DNA of 11,516 nt. Source: DASUAO01 sp046484625 (GTDB taxonomy: Bacteria; Actinomycetota; Acidimicrobiia; IMCC26256; PALSA-555). The position numbers were made by a program, and so were the translations under genes. Numbering within the stretch: the first letter of the stretch is position 1; the number at the start of each line of letters is the position of its first letter. The notes beneath the pieces are model-generated. The model ran no database searches and had not been told where the DNA came from. It saw only the letters and a list, made by a program, of their open reading frames with translations. The DNA lies in assembly GCA_046484625.1 (NCBI GenBank), contig JAWOIO010000163.1:1-11516 (forward strand). Reading direction: 5' to 3'. Positions 5,516-11,516 of the stretch are shown here, in pieces.

Positions 5516-6700
5516 TCAGTGGCTGGTGGTCGTCCCGTCGGCGAGGACGGCATGGGGCAGGCAGTGCTCGTCGTACTCGGCGATCGTGATCGGTCCTGCG
5601 CTGTCGCTGCAGGTCGGGCAGGTCGGGTCGCGGCGCACCTTGAACGTGCGGAAGGACTGCTCGAGCGCGTCGTAGGCGAGGAGCCGCCCGATCAGCGGGT
5701 CGCCGAGGTCGAGGAGCAGCTTGATCGCCTCGAGCGCCTGGATGGAACCGACGATGCCGGGCAGCACGCCGAGGACGCCGGCCTCCGCGCAGCTCGGTGC
5801 GAGCTCGGGCGGCGGCGGCTCGGGGAGCATGCAGCGGTAGCACGGTCCCTCGTAGGGCTGGAAGACGGTGACCTGGCCCTCGAAGCGGAAGATCGACCCG
5901 TGGACGACGGGCGTGCGCGTGAGCACCGACGCGTCGTTGAGGAGGTAGCGGGTGGGGAAGTTGTCGGTGCCGTCGACGACGACGTCGTAGTCCTCGAGCA
6001 TCTCGAGGACGTTGTCGGCGCCGAAGCGGACGTCGTAGGTGACGACGTCGACGTCGGGGTTCAGCTGGGTGAGCGTCTTCTTCGCCGAGTCGACCTTGCG
6101 GTCGCCGATGCGGTCCATGTTGTGGAGGATCTGGCGTTGGAGGTTCGACGCGTCGACGACGTCCATGTCGACGATGCCGAGGGTGCCGACGCCCGCGGCC
6201 GCGAGGTAGAGGGCGGCGGGGGAGCCGAGGCCGCCCGCGCCGAGGAGCAGGACCTTGCTCTCGAGCAGCCGCTGCTGGCCGGCGACACCGACCTCGGGGA
6301 GGAGGGTGTGGCGGTGGTAGCGGTTGCGCTGCTCGGGGGTGAGGACCGCGGGGGTCTTCCACGGGCGGTCCTCGTTCTTCCAGTGGCCGAAGCCCCCGGA
6401 CATCGAGACGACGTTGGTGTAGCCGAGGTCCTGGAGCGTGTCGGCGGCGAACGCGGAGCGCACCCCGGCCGCGCAGTACACGACGATCTCGGTGCCACGG
6501 TCGGTGATGCGGTTCTCGATCTGGCTCTCGAGGTGGCCACGGGGGATCAAGACGGCACCCGGGATCGTGCCCTGCTCGAACTCGTCCTGCTCGCGCACGT
6601 CGAGGAAGGTCGCCTCGCCGAGGCGCGCCTCGGCGCCGGCGGGATCGATCTCACGGATGCGCTCCTTGGTCTTCGCAAGGAGCTCTCGGAAGCCGGCCAT
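5516..6700 (-). CDS. Rhodanese-MoeB/ThiF fusion: sulfur-carrier adenylyltransferase and sulfurtransferase
   Basis: An E1-like enzyme that adenylates the C-terminal glycine of a small ubiquitin-like sulfur carrier (MoaD, ThiS or CysO type) and, through its rhodanese domain, supplies sulfur to form the thiocarboxylate used for molybdopterin, thiamine or cysteine synthesis. The 394-aa protein has an N-terminal rhodanese domain (about 20-115, active-site loop YCAAGVRS with Cys76) and a ThiF domain: ATP loop GAGGLGS (154-160), DxxVDxSNLQRQ, zinc pairs Cys287/Cys290 and Cys361/Cys364, and Cys304 in SCAEAGVLG, the candidate acyl-transfer cysteine. In the mycobacterial MoeZ the rhodanese domain is at the C-terminus, so the order is reversed here. 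I choose the ATG at 6700 (MAGFRELLAKTKERI fits family starts) over an in-frame TTG at 6742. Which carrier it serves cannot be told; no carrier gene is nearby. Confidence 0.93.
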   Translation of the reverse strand: MAGFRELLAKTKERIREIDPAGAEARLGEATFLDVREQDEFEQGTIPGAVLIPRGHLESQIENRITDRGTEIVVYCAAGVRSAFAADTLQDLGYTNVVSMSGGFGHWKNEDRPWKTPAVLTPEQRNRYHRHTLLPEVGVAGQQRLLESKVLLLGAGGLGSPAALYLAAAGVGTLGIVDMDVVDASNLQRQILHNMDRIGDRKVDSAKKTLTQLNPDVDVVTYDVRFGADNVLEMLEDYDVVVDGTDNFPTRYLLNDASVLTRTPVVHGSIFRFEGQVTVFQPYEGPCYRCMLPEPPPPELAPSCAEAGVLGVLPGIVGSIQALEAIKLLLDLGDPLIGRLLAYDALEQSFRTFKVRRDPTCPTCSDSAGPITIAEYDEHCLPHAVLADGTTTSH

Positions 6701-6747
6701 GGCGGGGGATCCTGTGCTGGGGGCCTGGACGAGGTGTACCAAGTGAA

Positions 6748-6776
6748 ATGCTACCCGGAAGGTCGGATATTCCCAA
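6748..6776 (-). promoter_or_regulatory. Promoter of the rhodanese-MoeB gene
   Basis: TTGGGA (6771-6776) and TAGCAT (6748-6753) are separated by exactly 17 bases, each matching the sigma-70 consensus at four of six positions. Transcription would start near 6741, leaving a leader of about 40 bases before the ATG at 6700; an AGGA sits about 10 bases before that ATG. This is the only promoter in the window with both hexamers recognisable. Confidence 0.55.
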
Positions 6777-6833
6777 CCCAGCCTCGAGTGCCGGAATCCG
6801 GGGATCCGGGGGCCCGGCTCGGGGCGGACGGCC

Positions 6834-7658
6834 TCAGAGTCGGTCGATGAGCGCCGGGAGGACCTCGCCGAGGGGGTCCCGCACCAGCGCCGCGGCCACC
6901 GGGTCGAACGGCGTCTCCTGGGCGTTGAGGATCACGAGCCGCGCGCCGCTGCCGACGGCGACCTCCGGGAGGCCGGCGACGGGGTAGACGGTCAGCGAGG
7001 TCCCGACGGCGAGGAACAGGTCGGCGCCGGCCGCGGCGAGGTGCGCCCGCTCGAGGTCCTCGACGACGAGGTTCTCGCCGAAGCTGATCGTCGCCGACTT
7101 CAGGATCCCGCCGCAGCGGGGGCAGTCGGGGTCGTCCTCACCGGCGCGGACCCGGTCGAGCGCGTCGTCCATCGGCGCGCGGTAGTCGCACGACAGGCAC
7201 TTCACGTGGTGGACGGTGCCGTGGATCTCGATGATGCAGTCGGGGTCCGACCCGGCGGCGTGGTGGAGGCCGTCGATGTTCTGGGTGACGAGGGTGTGGA
7301 GGTGCGCCCGTCGGCCGAGCTCGGCGACGGCGTGGTGCCCGGCATTGGGCTCCGCCTGCCAGATCTCGCTCTCGATGCGGTTGCGCCACGCGCGGCGGCG
7401 GACGTCGGGGTCGGCGACGTAGTACTGGAGGGTCGCGGTCTTCTCTGCCCCCGGGTTCTTGGTCCACACGCCCTGCGGACCACGGAAGTCGGGGATACCC
7501 GACTCCGTGGAGATGCCGGCGCCGGTGAGCACGACGATGCGCTCGGCCTCCCGCACCCACCCGGCGATCCGCTCGAGGTCGTCGTCCTCGAGGAGGTCGT
7601 CGTCGTCGTCCAGGTCGTCGTCCGGGTCGTCGTCCACGACCGCAGGGTACGCGCTCAT
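6834..7658 (-). CDS. Sir2-family NAD-dependent protein deacylase with poly-Asp N-terminus
   Basis: Removes acyl groups from protein lysines using NAD+, giving nicotinamide and O-acyl-ADP-ribose; cytoplasmic. The 274-aa protein has the Sir2 core in order: GAGISTESGIPDFRG (46-60), TQNIDGLH (125-132), the catalytic His146 in IEIHG, a zinc site of Cys154, Cys157, Cys179 and Cys182, then SFGE, GTSLTVYP and the NAD-closing ILN. The Tyr-x-x-Arg pair typical of desuccinylases is not evident, so deacetylation is more likely. Residues 9-29 are an unusual acidic run with 14 Asp and 2 Glu. I keep the ATG at 7658 because the next in-frame start candidate lies almost inside the Rossmann fold. It follows the 204-aa gene by 12 bases and is probably co-transcribed with it. 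Confidence 0.95.
   Translation of the reverse strand: MSAYPAVVDDDPDDDLDDDDDLLEDDDLERIAGWVREAERIVVLTGAGISTESGIPDFRGPQGVWTKNPGAEKTATLQYYVADPDVRRRAWRNRIESEIWQAEPNAGHHAVAELGRRAHLHTLVTQNIDGLHHAAGSDPDCIIEIHGTVHHVKCLSCDYRAPMDDALDRVRAGEDDPDCPRCGGILKSATISFGENLVVEDLERAHLAAAGADLFLAVGTSLTVYPVAGLPEVAVGSGARLVILNAQETPFDPVAAALVRDPLGEVLPALIDRL
7576..7637. repeat. GTC/GAC triplet-rich low-complexity tract
   Basis: Runs of GTC on the plus strand (GAC on the coding strand), interrupted by a few other triplets, encode the poly-aspartate segment of the Sir2 protein. Such in-frame triplet runs tend to vary in length by slippage between strains. Confidence 0.8.
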
Positions 7659-7670
7659 GACGTATGTCCG

Positions 7671-8285
7671 TCAGGCAACCGTCTGCGGCGCAGCCTCCTC
7701 GGCCGCGGCGAGCGCCTCCCGGTGGCGCTCCCACGCCCAGCGGGTGGCGTCGCGGCAGACAGAGGGGTGGAAGCCGGTCGAGTGCAGGACCCGCTCGGCG
7801 TGGTCGGCGTCGTCGCCCTGCTCGAGGAGCACCAGCGCGATCCGGCGGGCGCGACGGCGCGCTTCGGCGAGCGGCGGCTCGGCCAGCCGGTCCTCGGCCC
7901 ACCCGGCGTGGGCGGAGCGCAGCTCAGATGGAAGCTTGCGGACGTGGCGCGAGTGCGCCGGGGGAAGGTTGCGGCGGACGGCGACGGTGCCGCGGCCGTC
8001 GCTGCAGGCGAGGTCGAACGTCTCGAGCCGTTGGAGCGACCGCACGATCGGCGAGCTGGTGCCCGAGCGCTCGCCCAGGCCGAGCGCGCGGGATGCGTCG
8101 GCGACCGGGAGCTCGATCCCGTCGGGGTGCTCGTCGAACTTCGCCGCGAGGTGGCGCAGGAGCAGGACCGCGGTGGGGCCGAGCGTCGGGAGCCAGAAGC
8201 TCTCGACGTAGAGCGAGCGGGGATCGTGGCCGACGGTGTCGAGCACCGGGTCGGGCCATGGGCAGATCGTGAGGGTCGTGGGCAT
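7671..8285 (-). CDS. Conserved-looking actinobacterial protein of unknown function, 204 aa
   Basis: I do not recognise a named family. The protein is soluble, with no signal peptide or membrane segment. The N-terminal half contains YVESFWLPTLGPTAVLLLRH (26-45), a pattern I have seen in unnamed actinobacterial proteins, then a short helical block ASRALGLGERSGTSSPIVRS that resembles the recognition part of a winged-helix or small helical domain, and TVAVRRNLPPAHSRHVRKLP. The C-terminal half is rich in Arg, Ala and Glu and probably helical. The start is well supported: GGAGGT lies 4 bases before the ATG at 8285. The downstream Sir2 gene follows after 12 bases. A DNA-binding role is only a guess from the helical and basic segments. 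Confidence 0.75.
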   Translation of the reverse strand: MPTTLTICPWPDPVLDTVGHDPRSLYVESFWLPTLGPTAVLLLRHLAAKFDEHPDGIELPVADASRALGLGERSGTSSPIVRSLQRLETFDLACSDGRGTVAVRRNLPPAHSRHVRKLPSELRSAHAGWAEDRLAEPPLAEARRRARRIALVLLEQGDDADHAERVLHSTGFHPSVCRDATRWAWERHREALAAAEEAAPQTVA

Positions 8286-8289
8286 GCGG

Positions 8290-8295
8290 ACCTCC
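8290..8295 (-). promoter_or_regulatory. Strong Shine-Dalgarno of the 204-aa gene
   Basis: GGAGGT is 4 bases before the ATG at 8285, the strongest Shine-Dalgarno in the window, unlike the leaderless starts elsewhere. Confidence 0.65.
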
Positions 8296-8342
8296 GAGGT
8301 GGTGGGGGCAGGTCCTGCGCACGACCCGGGTGCTCGCAGCCG

Positions 8343-8356
8343 GTGACGGTGGTCAC
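8343..8356. promoter_or_regulatory. Operator-like inverted repeat GTGAC-N4-GTCAC
   Basis: GTGAC (8343-8347) and GTCAC (8352-8356) form a perfect 5-bp dyad about 60 bases before the start of the 204-aa gene. Its size suits a dimeric regulator, but dyads this short arise often in GC-rich DNA. Confidence 0.25.
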
Positions 8357-8365
8357 GGCCTCGGG

Positions 8366-8430
8366 CTTCTCGGCACGTTCGTTGTTGCTGGGCAACGCTC
8401 AGCGTGCCGAGAAGGGAGACGTGCCGAGAA
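8366..8430. repeat. Three copies of CGTGCCGAGAA, two forming a 12-bp hairpin stem
   Basis: CTTCTCGGCACG (8366-8377) is the exact reverse complement of CGTGCCGAGAAG (8403-8414), and a third copy in direct orientation follows at 8420-8430, 17 bases on. Between the arms a second stem, GTTGC-TGG-GCAAC (8384-8396), is nested with 6 unpaired bases on each side, so the whole 8366-8414 segment can fold into one two-tier hairpin. It lies between the meaB stop (8446) and the next minus-strand gene, so it may be a terminator, an operator cluster or a dispersed repeat. No T-run follows. Confidence 0.8.
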
Positions 8431-8445
8431 CGGGGCCTCGACGGC

Positions 8446-9411
8446 TCAGGCGGTGAAGGCGTCGAGCACGCGTGCCGCAGCGACGGTGGGTGGCACGCGG
8501 CCGGCGACGACCTCGGCCTCGAGGCGGGTGGCCTCTGCGGCGGCGTCGGGGTGGGCCCGCAGCCGGTCGAGCAGGCCGGCGCCGATCTCGGCCCACAGCC
8601 AGTCGCGCGCCTGCTCGGCGCGGCGGGTCGCGAGGTCGCCCGAGGCTTCGAGCGCCCCGTGGTGGTTCTCGACCTGCTGCCAGACGTCGTCGATGCCGCG
8701 TCCCTCCAGCGCCGAGCACTGCACCACGCGCGCGTCCCATGCCGGGGTCTTCGGCCGGACGAGGTGCAGCGCCGCCGAGTAGTCGGCAGCCGTGGACTGC
8801 GCCGCGGGGGCGAGCGCGCCGTCGGCCTTGTTCACCACGACGACGTCGGCGAGCTCCATGATCCCGCGCTTGATGCCCTGCAGCTCGTCGCCGCCGCCGG
8901 GTGCGAGGACGAGGAGGAAGCAGTCGACCATCCCCTCGACGGCGACCTCCGACTGGCCGACGCCCACCGTCTCCACGATGACCACGTCGAAGCCGGCGGC
9001 CTCGCAGCACAGGAGCGCCTCGCGGGTACGGCGGGTGACGCCGCCGAGCGTGCCGCCCGTGGGGGACGGGCGCACGAACGCCTCGGGCCGGCGCACGAGC
9101 TCCTCCATCCGGGTCTTGTCGCCGAGGATCGAGCCGCCGGAGCGGGTGCTCGACGGGTCGACCGCGAGCACCGCGACGCGCCGGCCGGCGTCGACGAGGT
9201 GCAGTCCGAGCGCCTCGATGAGCGTGGACTTCCCGGCTCCGGGCGCCCCGGAGATGCCGACGCGCCGGGCGGCGCCGGTGCTCGACATGATCTCGGTGAG
9301 CAGGGCGTCGGCTTCGGCCCGGTGGTCGGCGCGGGTCGACTCGACGAGCGTGATCGCACGGGCGAGGGCGCGGCGGTCGCCGGCGAGCAGCGAGGTCGCG
9401 AGCTCGCTCAC
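8446..9411 (-). CDS. meaB: Methylmalonyl-CoA mutase-associated GTPase MeaB
   Basis: A G3E-type P-loop GTPase that binds methylmalonyl-CoA mutase, gates loading of adenosylcobalamin from the adenosyltransferase and prevents inactivation of the enzyme. The 321-aa length is normal for the family. Seen in order: Walker A GAPGAGKS (55-62), VDPSS (84-88), SILGDKTRM (94-102), the family hallmark ETVGVGQSE (147-155), APGGGDELQGIKRGIMELAD (170-189) and NKAD (194-197) for guanine recognition. A C-terminal helical arm follows, as used for dimerisation. The GTG at 9411 lies 7 bases after the mutase stop, and an AGGAA overlaps that stop codon, so the two genes are translationally coupled. This was often misnamed ArgK; the mutase neighbour settles the function. 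Confidence 0.97.
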   Translation of the reverse strand: MSELATSLLAGDRRALARAITLVESTRADHRAEADALLTEIMSSTGAARRVGISGAPGAGKSTLIEALGLHLVDAGRRVAVLAVDPSSTRSGGSILGDKTRMEELVRRPEAFVRPSPTGGTLGGVTRRTREALLCCEAAGFDVVIVETVGVGQSEVAVEGMVDCFLLVLAPGGGDELQGIKRGIMELADVVVVNKADGALAPAAQSTAADYSAALHLVRPKTPAWDARVVQCSALEGRGIDDVWQQVENHHGALEASGDLATRRAEQARDWLWAEIGAGLLDRLRAHPDAAAEATRLEAEVVAGRVPPTVAAARVLDAFTA

Positions 9412-9418
9412 GCCGTTC

Positions 9419-11401
9419 CTACGGAGACAGCAGGTCGAGGACGCGGGTGGCGGCGGCGGGGATGTTGGTGCCGGGGCCGAAGATCGCGGCGACGCCGGCC
9501 TCGTGGAGGAAGTCGTAGTCGCCGACGGGGATCACGCCACCGCAGACGACGAGGATGTCGTCGCCGCCCTGCTTGCGCAGCTGCGCGAGCAGCTCGGGGA
9601 CGAGCGTCTTGTGCCCCGCGGCCTGGCTGCTCACGCCGACGACGTGCACGTCGTTCTCGACCGCATCGCGCGCCACTTCCTCGGGTGTCTGGAACAGCGG
9701 CCCGACGTCGACGTCGAAGCCGAGGTCGGCGAACGCGGTCGCGATGACCTTGGCGCCCCGATCGTGACCGTCCTGGCCCATCTTCGACACGAGCATCCGC
9801 GGTCGGCGGCCGTTCGCCTCGGCGAACTGCTCCACACGGGCGCGCACGGAGTCGTAGGTCTCGTCGCCCTCGTACGCGCCGCCGTACACGCCCGCGATCG
9901 TACGGATCTCGGCGCGATGGCGCGAGAACACCGACTCGAGCGCGTCGGAGATCTCGCCGACGGTCGCCCGGGCCCGGACCGCGTCGACGGTCAGCGCGAG
10001 CAGGTTCCCGTCTCCCCGTGCGCCTTCGGTGAGGCGTTCGATCGCATCGCTCCACGCGGCCTGGTCGCGGTTCGCCCGCAGCTGCTCGAGCCGCGTGACC
10101 TGTGACTCCCGGACCGCGGTGTTGTCGACCTCGCGGACGTCGAGATGGTCCTCGTCGTCGAGGCGGTACTTGTTGACGCCCACGATCGTCTCGTCGCCGC
10201 GGTCGACCGCGGCCTGGCGCCGGGCGGCCGCCTCCTCGATCCGCAGCTTCGGCATCCCCGACTCGACCGCCTTCGTCATGCCGCCGAGACCCTCGACCTC
10301 GGTGATGAGGTCCCAGGCGTGGGCCGCGAGCGACGCCGTGAGTGCCTCGAGGTAGTAGGAGCCGCCGAGCGGGTCGACGACGTGGGTGATCCCGCTCTCC
10401 TCGGCGAGGATCAGCTGGGTGTTGCGGGCGATGCGCGCCGACGTCTCGGTGGGCAGCGCGATCGCCTCGTCGAAGCTGTTGGTGTGGAGGCTCTGGGTCC
10501 CCCCCAGCACGGCGGCCAGCGCCTCGAGCGTGGTCCGCACGACGTTGTTGTACGGGTCCTGCTCGGTGAGTGAGACGCCCGACGTCTGGCAGTGCGTGCG
10601 CAGCATCAGCGACGACGGGTTCTGCGGCTCGAACTGCTCGATGATCCGGGCCCAGAGGAGCCGCGCTGCGCGCAGCTTCGCGATCTCCATGAAGAAGTTC
10701 ATGCCGATCGCGAAGAAGAAGGACAGGCGACCGGCGAACGCGTCGATGTCGAGCCTGCGGTCGAGCGCAGCCCGCACGTACTCGAGCCCGTCGGCCAGGG
10801 TGAACGCGAGCTCTTGGACCGCCGTCGCCCCCGCCTCCTGCATGTGGTAGCCGGAGATCGAGATCGAGTTGAACTTCGGCATCTTGGTGGCCGTGAACTC
10901 GATGATGTCGGCCACGATCCGCATGCTCGGCGCGGGCGGGTAGATGTAGGTGTTGCGGACCATGAACTCCTTGAGGATGTCGTTCTGGATCGTGCCCGCG
11001 AGCGCCTCGGGGGCGACGCCCTGCTCCTCGGCGGCGACGATGTAGCCGGCCAGCACCGGCAGCACCGCGCCGTTCATGGTCATCGACACCGACATCTGGT
11101 CGAGCGGTATCCCGTCGAAGAGGACCTTCATGTCCTCGACGGAGTCGATCGCGACCCCGGCCTTGCCGACGTCGCCGACCACGCGGGGATGATCGCTGTC
11201 GTAGCCACGGTGCGTGGCGAGGTCGAAGGCGACCGACAGGCCCTTCTGACCCGCGGCGAGGTTCGCCCGGTAGAAGGCGTTCGACTCCTCGGCGGTGGAG
11301 AACCCTGCGTACTGGCGGATGGTCCAGGCCCGGTTCGCGTACATGGTGGCCCGGACGCCCCGGACGTAGGGTGCGACGCCGGGAAGGCCGCCGCCCGCCA
11401 C
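9419..11401 (-). CDS. mutB: Methylmalonyl-CoA mutase catalytic subunit, N-terminus missing
   Basis: AdoCbl-dependent mutase interconverting (R)-methylmalonyl-CoA and succinyl-CoA, in propionate, odd-chain and branched-chain carbon metabolism. From a GTG at 11401 there are 660 residues. The TIM barrel has RATMYANRAWTIRQYAGFS with Tyr31 (P. shermanii Tyr89), MVRN with Arg149 (Arg207), and SISGYHMQEAGA with His186 (His244). The B12 domain has MGQDGHDRG with the cobalt-ligand His546, then SSQAAGH where many relatives have SSL, and VCGGVIP. Compared with the P. shermanii large subunit about 58 residues are missing. Homology continues upstream of the GTG for 11 codons (TPARLADLEGL, like YTAADLEGL of relatives) and stops at an in-frame TAG at 11435-11437. 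So the GTG is probably not the native start, and the promoter and start lie outside or are lost at a junction. Confidence 0.95.
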   Translation of the reverse strand: MAGGGLPGVAPYVRGVRATMYANRAWTIRQYAGFSTAEESNAFYRANLAAGQKGLSVAFDLATHRGYDSDHPRVVGDVGKAGVAIDSVEDMKVLFDGIPLDQMSVSMTMNGAVLPVLAGYIVAAEEQGVAPEALAGTIQNDILKEFMVRNTYIYPPAPSMRIVADIIEFTATKMPKFNSISISGYHMQEAGATAVQELAFTLADGLEYVRAALDRRLDIDAFAGRLSFFFAIGMNFFMEIAKLRAARLLWARIIEQFEPQNPSSLMLRTHCQTSGVSLTEQDPYNNVVRTTLEALAAVLGGTQSLHTNSFDEAIALPTETSARIARNTQLILAEESGITHVVDPLGGSYYLEALTASLAAHAWDLITEVEGLGGMTKAVESGMPKLRIEEAAARRQAAVDRGDETIVGVNKYRLDDEDHLDVREVDNTAVRESQVTRLEQLRANRDQAAWSDAIERLTEGARGDGNLLALTVDAVRARATVGEISDALESVFSRHRAEIRTIAGVYGGAYEGDETYDSVRARVEQFAEANGRRPRMLVSKMGQDGHDRGAKVIATAFADLGFDVDVGPLFQTPEEVARDAVENDVHVVGVSSQAAGHKTLVPELLAQLRKQGGDDILVVCGGVIPVGDYDFLHEAGVAAIFGPGTNIPAAATRVLDLLSP

Positions 11402-11442
11402 GAGGCCCTCGAGGTCGGCCAGTCTGGCCGGGGTCTAGGGCC

Positions 11443-11516
11443 ATGTACGAGAGTTGGTACGGTCTCGAGGAGAGGGCGTTTCGCAAGACGCCGGATCCAC
11501 GCTACCTCTTCATGGG
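11443..11516 (+). CDS. Start of an ExeA/GspA-like AAA ATPase, cut by the window end
   Basis: The 24 codons from the ATG at 11443 read MYESWYGLEERAF, two residues, then TPDPRYLFM. This matches the characteristic opening of ExeA/GspA-type AAA ATPases (MYxxFYGLxExPFxxTPDPRxLF), which act in secretion-pore assembly or serve as general AAA modules in many Gram-negative-type bacteria. The ATPase motifs would lie beyond the window. Codons such as AGT, AGG, TTT, GAT and CCA are used here although the rest of the window nearly avoids A or T at third positions, and local GC is visibly lower. The gene is divergent from the truncated mutase and begins 6 bases past its in-frame stop. I take it as sequence of different origin. 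The call rests on one N-terminal motif. Confidence 0.6.
   Translation, partial: MYESWYGLEERAFRKTPDPRYLFM

Noticed and set aside
6701..6742. TTG start at 6742 for the rhodanese-MoeB gene
   Set aside because: Only 5 bases after the predicted -10 box, and the added residues (LVQAPSTGSPA) do not resemble the family start; ATG 6700 fits better.
5519..6850. Plus-strand open frame of about 443 codons opposite the rhodanese-MoeB gene
   Set aside because: Low-complexity Val/Glu/Asp/Arg product mirroring the real gene; no motif or start signal.
8286..8445. Hidden gene in the gap between meaB and the 204-aa gene
   Set aside because: Short frames here are extensions of shadow frames, broken by the inverted repeats; no start signal or recognisable peptide.
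9408..11486. Minus-strand 692-codon frame overlapping the mutase in another phase
   Set aside because: Arg/Gly/His-rich product without any domain; the mutase frame carries all the conserved residues.

Overview
The window is very GC-rich, and the third codon positions of its genes are almost all G or C. Its gene set points to the actinobacteria: the decaprenyl-phosphoryl-arabinose pathway, a B12-dependent methylmalonyl-CoA mutase with its MeaB chaperone, a rhodanese-MoeB protein, and several starts with a TANNNT -10 box 6-8 bases before the start codon (leaderless style). A non-mycobacterial lineage such as Acidimicrobiia is my guess; the sequence does not prove it.

Layout. 1-3063 (minus): ubiA (decaprenyl-phosphate phosphoribosyltransferase), dprE1 (FAD oxidase) and dprE2 (SDR reductase, running off the left end), a tight operon for the arabinose donor of cell-wall arabinan. 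3159-5345 (plus): a PduO-type cob(I)alamin adenosyltransferase and an M17 leucyl aminopeptidase with a lysine-rich tail. 5346-5515: a convergent gap with a hairpin, a perfect 20-bp palindrome and a possible 31-residue membrane peptide gene. 5516-6700 (minus): rhodanese-MoeB/ThiF E1-like protein. 6834-8285 (minus): Sir2 deacylase with a poly-aspartate N-terminus, preceded by an unnamed 204-aa protein. 8286-8445: an intergenic region with three copies of an 11-bp motif that can fold into a long hairpin. 8446-11401 (minus): methylmalonyl-CoA mutase (missing its N-terminus) and MeaB GTPase. 11443-11516 (plus): the first 24 codons of an ExeA/GspA-like AAA ATPase.

How the genes fit together. UbiA attaches phosphoribose to the polyprenyl phosphate carrier, and DprE1 and DprE2 then epimerise the ribose to arabinose (a 5-phosphatase, not seen here, acts in between). 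The adenosyltransferase makes the AdoCbl that the mutase needs, and MeaB protects and reloads the mutase, so the window holds three parts of one B12-dependent propionate/methylmalonyl route.

The two ends deserve most attention. At the left end, dprE2 folds back on itself: 1-107 is an inverted copy of 161-267, with seven differences that are mostly synonymous. At the right end, mutase homology stops at an in-frame TAG at 11435-11437, and a gene start of different base composition begins within 6 bases. Each looks like a junction between unrelated or strain-variant sequences, most simply assembly chimerism, possibly real rearrangement. The core between about 108 and 11434 looks coherent. I see no tRNA, rRNA, CRISPR array or insertion sequence, and no gene-free stretch longer than about 170 bases.
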